Origin: DASTFY01 sp963769115
Lineage (GTDB): Bacteria > Actinomycetota > Acidimicrobiia > Acidimicrobiales > Ilumatobacteraceae
Reading direction: 5' to 3'
NCBI GenBank assembly: GCA_963769115.1
Contig: CAVYKN010000017.1
Coordinates: 62,001 to 126,000 of the forward strand
Length of the DNA stretch: 64,000 nucleotides
This document shows positions 26,568-34,576 of this stretch, one piece after another. The translations under genes and the position numbers were made by a program. Position 1 is the stretch's first letter; each line of letters begins with the position of its first letter. The notes under the pieces were generated by a model. That model worked only from the letters and a program-made list of their open reading frames with translations, ran no database searches and had not been told where the DNA came from.

Positions 26568-27323
26568 ATGGACAACGCGCTGGGTGAACCGCAGACCATC
26601 GTGCTGCTGGGCGGCAGCAGCGACATCGGCCGGGCCATCGTGGCCGCGCTGACATCGCCCTCGACACGCACGGTCGTCCTGGCCGCCCGCCACCCGGACG
26701 AGGTGGCGGTGGGAGACCTAGAGCGTCCGGGCCTGAACGTGGACGTCGTGCCGTTCGAGGCGACGGACAGCGCCGGCCACGAGGCCTTCGTCGCCGACCT
26801 GGTCGCCCGGCACGGCGATCTCGACGTCGTGATCGTGGCCTTCGGGCAGCTCGTCGACCAGATCGAGCTGGACGACGACCCGGCCGCCGCGGCCGCCATG
26901 GTCACCGTCAACTACACGGGGGCGGTGAGCGTCGGCCTGGCCGTCGCTGCGCAGTTCCGGCGCCAGGGCCACGGACGCCTGGTCGTGCTGTCGAGCGTGG
27001 CGGGGGAGCGGGTGCGCAAGGCCAACTTCGTCTACGGCTCGTCCAAGGCGGGCCTGGACGGCTTCGCGCAGGGCTTGGGCGATGCCCTGGCCGGGACGGG
27101 GGCCAGCGTGCTGGTCGTGCGGCCGGGCTTCGTCCACTCCCGCATGACCCATGGGATGAAGTCGGCGCCGTTCGCCACCACCCCGACGGCCGTGGCCGAG
27201 GCGACGGTGAAGGGACTTCAGCACGGACGTCGCACCGTGTGGGTGCCGGGCACGCTCCGCCCGCTCTTCGCCGGGTTCCGCCACCTGCCCGGCGCCGTCT
27301 GGCGCCGCCTCCCCCTCAGCTGA
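26568..27323 (+). CDS. dprE2: Decaprenylphosphoryl-2-keto-ribose reductase DprE2
   Basis: A 251-residue short-chain dehydrogenase. Cofactor site GGSSDIGRAI, VNYTGAV, and the catalytic SSVAGE with Y-x3-K in YGSSKAG. It reduces the 2-keto intermediate made by DprE1 to decaprenyl-phospho-arabinose, the only known donor for arabinan in actinobacteria. The C-terminal KGLQHGRRTVWVPGTLRPLF is characteristic of DprE2. GGAGG (26560-26564) lies 3 bases before ATG 26568. Last gene of the HAD-ubiA-dprE1-dprE2 operon. Confidence 0.92.
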   Translation: MDNALGEPQTIVLLGGSSDIGRAIVAALTSPSTRTVVLAARHPDEVAVGDLERPGLNVDVVPFEATDSAGHEAFVADLVARHGDLDVVIVAFGQLVDQIELDDDPAAAAAMVTVNYTGAVSVGLAVAAQFRRQGHGRLVVLSSVAGERVRKANFVYGSSKAGLDGFAQGLGDALAGTGASVLVVRPGFVHSRMTHGMKSAPFATTPTAVAEATVKGLQHGRRTVWVPGTLRPLFAGFRHLPGAVWRRLPLS

Positions 27324-27340
27324 ACCTCGCCCGCGGGCTG

Positions 27341-27401
27341 TTGCAAGCGGAAGTGTGCACCCGAGATTGCACTTTCCGGGGCCAAGTGAGACACGCTTGC
27401 G
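27341..27401. terminator. Inverted-repeat region between convergent genes
   Basis: GCAAGCG (27343-27349) and CGCTTGC (27394-27400) form the outer arms, with partial inner pairing of CGGAA and TTCCG. The 122-base gap between dprE2 and the convergent membrane gene holds nothing else recognisable. Confidence 0.4.
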
Positions 27402-27445
27402 AACGGAACGACTCGGCGGGCCGGTCGGGCACGGCGGCGGGGCGG

Positions 27446-29224
27446 TCAGCGGCAGCGGCGGTAGAGGACGGCCAGGCCGTCCTCGTAGGAACCGACCTCG
27501 CAGAAGTGGTCGCGGAGCACCTGGTTCGGCTCGTCCGAGCCGTACTCGCCGGAGGTGTTGGGCTCCAGCCAGCCGTCCCACAGCCCGGTGAGGATGACCC
27601 AGTCGGCGGAGGCCACGTCCTCGGCCAGACCCGAGTCCTCCTCGTTGGCCAGGCCCGGGTCCATCTCGATGAAGTAGGTGGCCGGGTCGAGCTCGGGGAA
27701 GAGCCAGTAGATGAAGGCGTCGCTGTACCACGTGCGGCGCAGGTCGCTCGGGCCCACCAGCAGCCGGTCGCCTGGTTCCGCCTGCTCGGCCAGGTCGCGC
27801 ACGGCCGCCGACACGGCGAGGTAGGCGCCGTAGTCACCGAGGTAGAAGCGCCGGCCGTCGCGTTCGACCGGGAAGGCGCTCGGTACCTGGCCGAGGCCGA
27901 CGCGGGTGTGCAGCAGGTAGTAGCGGAACGTGAACAGCGACGTGAAGACGAATGTGATTGCAAATGCAACCGCCGTGCCGGCGGCCAGCGCAGCCTTCCG
28001 GTCGATGGCAGGCCTCCAGCGGCGCATCACCTCCATGACCGCGACGACGGCGAACGGCCATGAGATGCAGGTGACCCAGCTGAGGTGGGCGGAGTCCGGT
28101 CGCTGCAAGGCCTGGGGCAGGATGCCGGCACCGACGAGCGCGACGGCGAGCAGCGCGGTCGAGCGGCCGGTGATGCCGTCCGGCCGCCGCCGCTGCCAGA
28201 TGGCGAAGGCCAGCAGCGCCACCGTGCCCAGCACCATCGCGCAGAACCACAGGAACAGGGCGTGCGACGCCTGGAGGTGGGGGAGGCGCCACCAGGGCGG
28301 GATCTCCTCGGCCACCGCCTGGAGCGCACCGTCGAGCCGGCTCCACGAGGGCGGCCGGGGCAGCTCGCGTCCGGCCCGCAGCTCGAAGACCGGGTCCAGC
28401 ACCATGCCCCTGATGGCCGCGCCAGGGCCGGCCATGACCAGGTGGATCCACATCGGGATCAGCCCGATCACGCCACCGATGAGGACGGGGCGCCGGGTGG
28501 CGGGACGGGTGAGGAGGAGCCAGCCGAGCAGGAGGCCGACGGCCACGATGAGGTCCGGCCGGAAGGTGAGGGCCAGACCGGCCAGGACGCCGCCGACCAC
28601 CCAGCACCGCCGCTGGCGGCGGGGGTCCTCCTGGTGCAGCCCTCGCAGGACGGCGACCCCGCTCCACAGTGTCAGGGCGACGGCGCCGTTCCACGCCATC
28701 GCGGTGAGCGCGATGGGCGTCATCACGTAGAAGACGGAGAAGGCGGCCACGATGGTGGCGGCCAGCCGGCCCCACGGACGGGCCAGCGCGAAGAGCCCGA
28801 AGATGATGCCGAGGTGCTGCAACAGTCCGAAGGTCCGCTCGGCGGCCAGGGTGTTGCCGAGGAGCTCGTACCAGACCATCAGGGCCTGGAGCGATCCCGG
28901 CCCGTACAGGTGGAGGAAGTCCACGTTGGGCACGGAGCCCCGCCGCAGCAGCTCGGGGAAGTAGAGCATGAAGCCCTCTTCCATCGTGCCGCCGGTGAAC
29001 TTGTAGAGCCCGCGCAGCGGGATTCCGACGAGCACGAGGACGGCGGCGATCCCCGCCCATGTTCCGAACGCGCCCTCGGCGCGGCGGCGGAGGCCACCGG
29101 ACCCGCCGAGCACGAAGGCCCGGCCGTCGTCGCGGACCGGCGCCTTGGCCGACCACCAGCTGCCCGGCGGGCGCGGCCCGCCCTTGACAGTGGGGGCCTC
29201 GACGGTGGCGTCCACGAGGGGCAC
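27446..29224 (-). CDS. Polytopic membrane protein, GT-C glycosyltransferase-like
   Basis: A 592-residue protein with about ten hydrophobic helices between residues 55 and 440 and a C-terminal extracytoplasmic domain of about 150 residues (RDLAEQAEPGDRLLVGPSDL; EPNTSGEYGSDEPNQ). The first large loop has TGGTMEEGFMLYFPELL and NVDFLHLYGPGS; acidic residues in this first loop are where GT-C enzymes keep their catalytic base. The topology suits a polyprenyl-phosphate-sugar-dependent transferase. No named family recognised. It is convergent with dprE2 and divergent from another GT-C-like gene, within the arabinan locus. Confidence 0.65.
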   Translation of the reverse strand: MPLVDATVEAPTVKGGPRPPGSWWSAKAPVRDDGRAFVLGGSGGLRRRAEGAFGTWAGIAAVLVLVGIPLRGLYKFTGGTMEEGFMLYFPELLRRGSVPNVDFLHLYGPGSLQALMVWYELLGNTLAAERTFGLLQHLGIIFGLFALARPWGRLAATIVAAFSVFYVMTPIALTAMAWNGAVALTLWSGVAVLRGLHQEDPRRQRRCWVVGGVLAGLALTFRPDLIVAVGLLLGWLLLTRPATRRPVLIGGVIGLIPMWIHLVMAGPGAAIRGMVLDPVFELRAGRELPRPPSWSRLDGALQAVAEEIPPWWRLPHLQASHALFLWFCAMVLGTVALLAFAIWQRRRPDGITGRSTALLAVALVGAGILPQALQRPDSAHLSWVTCISWPFAVVAVMEVMRRWRPAIDRKAALAAGTAVAFAITFVFTSLFTFRYYLLHTRVGLGQVPSAFPVERDGRRFYLGDYGAYLAVSAAVRDLAEQAEPGDRLLVGPSDLRRTWYSDAFIYWLFPELDPATYFIEMDPGLANEEDSGLAEDVASADWVILTGLWDGWLEPNTSGEYGSDEPNQVLRDHFCEVGSYEDGLAVLYRRCR

Positions 29225-29264
29225 AACGTAGTGGTGGTGCCCCGAGGCATGGGTGCACCCGAGT

Positions 29265-29270
29265 TACGCT
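29265..29270 (+). promoter_or_regulatory. Leaderless-type -10 box
   Basis: TACGCT, 9 bases before GTG 29280. It favours that start over the in-frame GTG at 29253. Confidence 0.45.
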
Positions 29271-29279
29271 CTCGCCCTC

Positions 29280-31145
29280 GTGACCGATCTGGACCAGGCG
29301 CCGGCGGTCCGCCCGGCCCGTCCCCTCTGGGAGCGCCCCGGCTGGCTGCTGCCGGTGGCCGTGGCGGTGGTCGGTCTCCCGCTCGTGGTGGCGGTCGTGG
29401 CCCTCAGCGCCGACCAGTGGTACCCGGTGCTGGACCTGGCCATGACCGAGTTCCGCGTCCGTGACGTCGGCACGTCCCACACCCCGCTGATCGGGCTCCC
29501 TGGTCGCATCGGCGAGTACCCCGACCAGGGGAGCCACCCCGGGCCGCTGAGCTTCTACCTGTTGGCGCCCACCTACCGGCTGCTGGGCGAGACGTCGTGG
29601 TCGCTCGAGATGGGGACCGTCGTCGTCCACCTGGCCGCCATCACGATCGCGCTGTGGATCGGCTGGCGGAGAGGCGGCTGGAAGGGCGTCGCCGTCGTGG
29701 CCGCCCTGCTGGCGATCGTGGTGCGGGGCTACGGCCAGGTCATCCTGACGCAGCCCTGGAACCCTTACCTCCCGGTTCTGCCGTGGATCGTGGTGCTGCT
29801 CGCCGCGTGGGCCGTGCTGTGCGGCGACGACCTCATGCTGATCCCGCTGGTGGCCTTCGCCACGCTGTGCGCCCAGACCCACGTGCCGTACCTGACCCTG
29901 GCCGTCGGCCTGGTGGCCCTGGGGTTGGGCACGGCGATCGTCCGCGCCGTGCGGGCGGAAGGGGAGGAGCGCCGACGGCCCCTGCGCATGGTGGCCTGGG
30001 CCACCGGGGTCGGCGTCCTGTTGTGGCTGCCCCCAGTTGCCGATCAGTTCACGAACGAGCCGGGGAACATCCGCGAGCTCATCGACCACTTCGGCTCGCC
30101 GCCCGAAGCTGCCATCGGCGTCGGCGAAGGGATCCGGCTGGCGCTGCGCCACCTCGACGTCTGGTCGGGCCTGGCGGAACAGCTGACGGGGACGGCCCGG
30201 TTCGTCACCAACGCCTCGGCGGGCCGCGGCGCGGTGGTGCTGGTCCTGTGGCTGGCGTCCGCGGTGGTGGCCTGGCGTGTCGGCTCGCGCGCGCTGCGAT
30301 CGCTGCACGTCGTCGTGGCCGTGGCCCTGGTGCTCGGCACGGCCTCGATGGCCCGCATCTTCGGCCGCCCCTGGTTCTACCTGACGCTCTGGGCGTGGGG
30401 CATCACGACGGTCCTGGTCGGCGCCGTGCTGTGGACCGCGCTGGCCTGGTGGCAGCACCGGCGGCCGGAGCAGGCCCAGCGGTCGGCGGCGACCGTCGCC
30501 GTCGTGGCGGCCGGCGTCGCGGTGGTGACCTCGCTGGCCACGTCCGTCGCGTTCGCGGACGCCCATCACCCCGAGGAGCGGCTGAGCAGCGCCGTCGGCT
30601 CGCTCGCCGCACCGACGTACGACGCTGTGGTCGAGGGGGTGGGCGCAGCCACCGGGCCCGATGACCGCTACGTGGTCCGCTGGAGTGACGCCGCGGACAT
30701 CGGCAGCCCAGGGTTCGGCCTGCTGAACGAGCTGGAGCGCCGGGGTCTCGACGTGTTCGCCGACGAGTACTTCCACGTGCCGGTCACCGACCACCGCGTC
30801 GGGCCGCGAGCCGACGCCGTGGCCCAGATCCACCTGGCCACGGGCCGGTACATCGACGCCTGGCGCGAGGTGCCCGACGCCGTCGAGGTGGCCAGCTTCG
30901 ATTCGCGGACGCCCGAGCAGAAGGAGGAGTCCGCGGCGGTGCGCGCTCGCCTGATCGACCGCTTGGAAGCGGAAGGCTCGCCGGACCTCGTGCCGCTCGT
31001 CGACACCAACCTCTTCGGCATGTCGGTCGACCCCCGCCTGACCGATGCCGACCAGGCCGACCTGACCCGGCTCATCGAGCTCGGTCAGCCGATGGTGGTG
31101 TTCATCGCGCCGCCCCCGTCCGACTTCGACCCGAACGCGCTCTGA
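29280..31145 (+). CDS. Polytopic membrane protein, GT-C glycosyltransferase-like
   Basis: About 621 residues with roughly eleven hydrophobic helices followed by a soluble C-terminal domain. The first extracytoplasmic loop (DLAMTEFRVRDVGTSHTPLI, then GRIGEYPDQGSHPGPLSFY) resembles the 32639-34576 protein (RAEDVATAHHPLLGTW, SNPGPLWFD), so the two are paralogues. A short acidic pair in that loop is a candidate catalytic site. The acceptor and donor are unknown. It is first in a three-gene operon with a methyltransferase (1-base TGATG overlap) and a GT2 enzyme. Confidence 0.65.
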   Translation: MTDLDQAPAVRPARPLWERPGWLLPVAVAVVGLPLVVAVVALSADQWYPVLDLAMTEFRVRDVGTSHTPLIGLPGRIGEYPDQGSHPGPLSFYLLAPTYRLLGETSWSLEMGTVVVHLAAITIALWIGWRRGGWKGVAVVAALLAIVVRGYGQVILTQPWNPYLPVLPWIVVLLAAWAVLCGDDLMLIPLVAFATLCAQTHVPYLTLAVGLVALGLGTAIVRAVRAEGEERRRPLRMVAWATGVGVLLWLPPVADQFTNEPGNIRELIDHFGSPPEAAIGVGEGIRLALRHLDVWSGLAEQLTGTARFVTNASAGRGAVVLVLWLASAVVAWRVGSRALRSLHVVVAVALVLGTASMARIFGRPWFYLTLWAWGITTVLVGAVLWTALAWWQHRRPEQAQRSAATVAVVAAGVAVVTSLATSVAFADAHHPEERLSSAVGSLAAPTYDAVVEGVGAATGPDDRYVVRWSDAADIGSPGFGLLNELERRGLDVFADEYFHVPVTDHRVGPRADAVAQIHLATGRYIDAWREVPDAVEVASFDSRTPEQKEESAAVRARLIDRLEAEGSPDLVPLVDTNLFGMSVDPRLTDADQADLTRLIELGQPMVVFIAPPPSDFDPNAL

Positions 31146-31906
31146 TGGACCTGCGCGAACGCCGCGACGTCGAGCCTGATGCCGAGGGCGCCCGGCGGCA
31201 CCCGTGGGAGGTGGCTCGGGCCCGCTTCTTCAGGGGCGTCATCGCCGACCATGTCGACCGCACCGCGGTCACGAGGGTGCTTGACGTGGGGGCCGGTGAC
31301 GGGTGGTTCGCCTACGAACTCCTCCCGGATCTGCCAGCGGCCGCGCAGGTCGTTTGTTGGGACATCAACTACCGCTCGTCCGACCTCGCCATGCCAGCGG
31401 GTGAACGCATCAGCCGGACCGCGGAACGACCCGAGGGCCAGTTCGATCTCATCCTCCTGCTCGACGTCATCGAGCACGTCGAGAACGACGAAGCGTTCCT
31501 GGCCGACGACGTCGTGCCTCTGCTCGCCGACGGAGGACGGGCCGTCGTGAGCGTGCCCGCGTACCCGCGCCTGTACTGCGAGCACGACCGGATGCTCGAG
31601 CACCACCGCCGCTACCGACCGAACGAGTTCCGCGACCTCCTCGCCCGCCACCTGCGCATCGTGGCCAGCGGCTCGTTGTTCACGACGCTGCTGGCGCCCA
31701 GGGCGGTGACCGTCGCCCTGGAGCGGGCCGGCCGTCGGCAGGACGCGACCGGCATCGGTGCCTGGAACGGCGGCCCGGCTCTGACCGCCGCGGTCACCGG
31801 AGTACTGGACGCCGACGGGGCCATCGGCCGCCGGTTGGCGCGCCAGCGCCTGGTGCCCGGGGCCCGGCTTCCGGGGCTGTCGACCTGGGCGGTGGTGTCG
31901 CGATGA
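31145..31906 (+). CDS. Class I SAM-dependent methyltransferase
   Basis: A 253-residue protein. Motif I VLDVGAGDGWFAYELL and the DLILLLDVIEHVENDEAF region are typical of Methyltransf_11/23. YCEHDRMLEHHRRYRP after the core resembles methyltransferases found beside polysaccharide glycosyltransferases. It starts at ATG 31145 inside the TGATG junction and ends in an ATGA overlap with the GT2 gene, so translation of the three genes is coupled. Likely modifies an envelope sugar or lipid (inference). Confidence 0.8.
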   Translation: MDLRERRDVEPDAEGARRHPWEVARARFFRGVIADHVDRTAVTRVLDVGAGDGWFAYELLPDLPAAAQVVCWDINYRSSDLAMPAGERISRTAERPEGQFDLILLLDVIEHVENDEAFLADDVVPLLADGGRAVVSVPAYPRLYCEHDRMLEHHRRYRPNEFRDLLARHLRIVASGSLFTTLLAPRAVTVALERAGRRQDATGIGAWNGGPALTAAVTGVLDADGAIGRRLARQRLVPGARLPGLSTWAVVSR

Positions 31907-32652
31907 CGTCGGCCGCGCCGTCGGTCGTGATCGTGGTGCCGTGCTACGACGAGGCCGGCCGGCTCGATCCCGACGGGCTGACCGAGCTGTCGAAGCGGGC
32001 CGGCGCCCGCCTGCTCCTGGTGGACGACGGCTCCACCGACACCACCGCGGCCGTGCTGGCGTCACTGGCGGAGTCCGATCCCGAGCGGTTCGCCGTGGTC
32101 CTGCAGTCGTCCAACGTCGGCAAGGGCGAGACCGTGCGGCTGGGGATGCGCCGCGCCCTGCAGGACGGCGCCGCCGTCGTCGGCTACTACGACGCCGACC
32201 TGGCCACGCCCCCGGCGGAGATGGCCCGGCTGGTGGCGACGCTGCACGACCGGCCCGATCTCGATGTGGTGATGGGCGCGCGGGTCGGCCTCCTCGGCCA
32301 CGCCATCCAGCGATCGATGGTCCGTCACTACCTCGGCCGGGTGTTCGCCACCGCCAGCAGCATCGTGCTCGGCCTCGACGTCTACGACACGCAGTGCGGG
32401 GCAAAGGTGTTCCGGGCCGGGCCGTCGCTCGATGCCGCACTCGCCGAACCGTTCGAGAGCCGGTGGGTGTTCGATGTCGAGCTGCTCAGTCGCCTGCACC
32501 GGGGGAGCGGCGGCGTCAGCGGGCTGCCGGCGTCGGCGTTCCTCGAGGTGCCGCTCAACGAGTGGCACGACGTCCACGGCACGAAGCTCGGCCTGCGCAG
32601 CGCGGCCCGAGCGGTCGCCGACCTGGTCCGCATCGCCGTCAGCCGTCGCTGA
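31903..32652 (+). CDS. Glycosyltransferase family 2, dolichyl-phosphate-glucose synthase-like
   Basis: A 249-residue cytoplasmic GT2 enzyme. VPCYDEAGRLD is the nucleotide-sugar strand, VDDGSTDTT the first Asp motif, YYDADLATPP the DxD metal site, and DTQCGAKVFR the acceptor-side motif seen in polyprenyl-phosphate hexosyltransferases. It probably charges polyprenyl phosphate with a hexose for the GT-C proteins around it. No membrane helices. The last 14 bases overlap the convergent GT-C gene. Confidence 0.82.
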   Translation: MTSAAPSVVIVVPCYDEAGRLDPDGLTELSKRAGARLLLVDDGSTDTTAAVLASLAESDPERFAVVLQSSNVGKGETVRLGMRRALQDGAAVVGYYDADLATPPAEMARLVATLHDRPDLDVVMGARVGLLGHAIQRSMVRHYLGRVFATASSIVLGLDVYDTQCGAKVFRAGPSLDAALAEPFESRWVFDVELLSRLHRGSGGVSGLPASAFLEVPLNEWHDVHGTKLGLRSAARAVADLVRIAVSRR

Positions 32653-34576
32653 CCGGGAGCTCGAACAGGCCGACGGTCTGGCGGTCCTGGCGTCGCCGCA
32701 GCTCGGCGTAGCGCTCGAAGGTCTCGGCGACCTCGGGGTCCAATTCGACATAGCCGTCGTTCACCAGGGCGGCCAGCTCGCCGCTGGCCTCGAGCGGTCC
32801 GGCGTCGCCGCCGACGGGGACGACGACGTCGTCGAGGTCGATGCGACCCGCCCGCACCGCGTCCCGCCCTGCGCCGGAGAGCTCCAGCCCACCCTCACCG
32901 GCCAGCTCGACCACCTCGGCCGAGAGCGCGGCGAGCTCACTCTCCTCGTCCGGTTCCAGCCCCTCCACGAGGGCCACGGTGCGGGCGCCCTCGGGCGGCT
33001 GCTCGGCCGCCGCACCCTCGAGGAGCGCGAGTCGCAGGCGCTCGTCCCCCGAGGCCCGGCGGCGCTCGCCGAGCTGGCGCACCATCCCGTCATCCTCGAC
33101 CACGACGTCCACGCCGTTGCGGGCCAGCGCGGCGAGCACCGGCCCGCTGTAGGGCTCGGCGAAGCGGAGCACGGAGATGTCGAAGAGCACGGGCTCGTCC
33201 GGTCGGTAGTCGTCGAGCTGGTCGACGAGCGCCATCGCCGTCCCGGTGTCGGCACGGTCGGCGGTCGGGCCTTCGGGTGCGGCGTAGGTCGGCAGGTTCA
33301 GCACGGCGAGCAGCCCTGTTGCCGCGAGGCCGGCGGGCACGGCGACGCGTCGCAGCGGTGACCACTCAGCGGCCGCGACCACCACGGCCAGGAGGACGAA
33401 GGCGGAGATCGGCCACAACCAGCGCATCTGGTGAGGGCTGATGCCGATGACCCCGATGGGCATGAACACCATCGACACCAGCGCCGCGACCACGGCGACC
33501 GCGGCAAGCACGCCGAGCGTCAGGATCGGCCGGGAGCGCCACCGCCGTCCGGCCACGATCACGACGGCGAGCACGACAGCGACGGCGAGCAGACCGGCCA
33601 GCGCGGCGGTGCCCCCGGCGACGTCGCCCTCGGCGAGGGTGCGGCCCTTGGGATCGTCGACCACCCCCGTGGCGCGGATGATGGAGCTGAACCCCGGCCG
33701 CGTCCACCACGGCGGCAGGGCGACGACGGAGGCCACGAACCGCGCCCCGAGGGTGAGGCCGACGCGCTCGTTGTCGCCGCCGCTCCCGCTGCTGCCGAGG
33801 AGGCCGCCGAGGTTCCCTTCGCCGAAGAACTGGTCCCAGAGGGGTTGGCACCAGGCCAGCACCCCCACCCCCGCCGTCCACAGACCGATGCGCTGCAGCC
33901 ACGACCGCTCGGCGTCCCAGACCGCGCCGCCGGCGCGAGCCATGCGGACGAGCCCGGCGCTCGTCATCACGACGGTCGCGGCGCCGATGATGGCCACGAC
34001 GTAGACGAAGCTCAGGTGGGTCTGGACGAGCAGGCTGGCGATGGCCACGACGAACGGGGCCATGAGGAGGTCGCCGGCAGCCAGCGCCCAGCACATGACC
34101 AGGAGGCACCAGAAGGGCAGGAGCATGGCGTGCGGCTGCCAGGGGTCGAAGAGCAGCTCGCTGCCCAGGCTCCAGGCCAGGCCGGCCGAGAGCGCCGTCG
34201 TCAGGACCATGGCCCGCTGCCCGCCGACCCGTTGCGCCGCCCACGCCGCTCCGGCGATGGCGGCCAGGTTGGCCACCATGACCGCGACCGCCAGCCCGAC
34301 GCTCGGCCCTGCCACCTTGACGAAGGGGGCCAGGACGTCGAACCACAGGGGCCCGGGATTGCTGATCGTGCGTCCCGCCGCCTGCGACGCGGAGGTCCAC
34401 GTGCCCAGCAGCGGGTGGTGGGCCGTGGCCACGTCCTCGGCCCGCAGCAGGATGAGCCCGTTGTCGCCGATGGCCATCCAGCCTCCGGACAGCGTGCGCA
34501 CGGTGGCGACGACGAGCGGCAGCGCGGCCAGAGCGAGCGCGAGGGTGGGGACGATCCAGCCCCGCCGTCGGTTCAC
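32639..34576 (-). CDS. Polytopic membrane protein, GT-C glycosyltransferase-like
   Basis: A 645-residue protein. About eleven hydrophobic helices occupy residues 8-440, and a soluble region rich in acidic residues forms the C terminus (PDEESELAALSAEVVELAGE). The first loop carries NGLILLRAEDVATAHHPLL. It shares this loop pattern with the protein at 29280-31145. It starts with GTG 34576 inside the GTGA overlap with the aftD stop, so it is translated together with AftD and is the last gene of a six-gene coupled operon. A role in transferring a lipid-linked sugar to the same polymer as AftD is likely (inference). Confidence 0.68.
   Translation of the reverse strand: MNRRRGWIVPTLALALAALPLVVATVRTLSGGWMAIGDNGLILLRAEDVATAHHPLLGTWTSASQAAGRTISNPGPLWFDVLAPFVKVAGPSVGLAVAVMVANLAAIAGAAWAAQRVGGQRAMVLTTALSAGLAWSLGSELLFDPWQPHAMLLPFWCLLVMCWALAAGDLLMAPFVVAIASLLVQTHLSFVYVVAIIGAATVVMTSAGLVRMARAGGAVWDAERSWLQRIGLWTAGVGVLAWCQPLWDQFFGEGNLGGLLGSSGSGGDNERVGLTLGARFVASVVALPPWWTRPGFSSIIRATGVVDDPKGRTLAEGDVAGGTAALAGLLAVAVVLAVVIVAGRRWRSRPILTLGVLAAVAVVAALVSMVFMPIGVIGISPHQMRWLWPISAFVLLAVVVAAAEWSPLRRVAVPAGLAATGLLAVLNLPTYAAPEGPTADRADTGTAMALVDQLDDYRPDEPVLFDISVLRFAEPYSGPVLAALARNGVDVVVEDDGMVRQLGERRRASGDERLRLALLEGAAAEQPPEGARTVALVEGLEPDEESELAALSAEVVELAGEGGLELSGAGRDAVRAGRIDLDDVVVPVGGDAGPLEASGELAALVNDGYVELDPEVAETFERYAELRRRQDRQTVGLFELPVSDG

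Noticed and set aside
29253..29280. GTG 29253 as start of the GT-C gene
   Set aside because: The -10-like TACGCT box lies inside that extension, and GTG 29280 has leaderless spacing used by neighbours.
27834..30833. 999-residue minus-strand open frame across two GT-C genes
   Set aside because: Spans two divergent real genes and their promoter; translation is compositionally abnormal.
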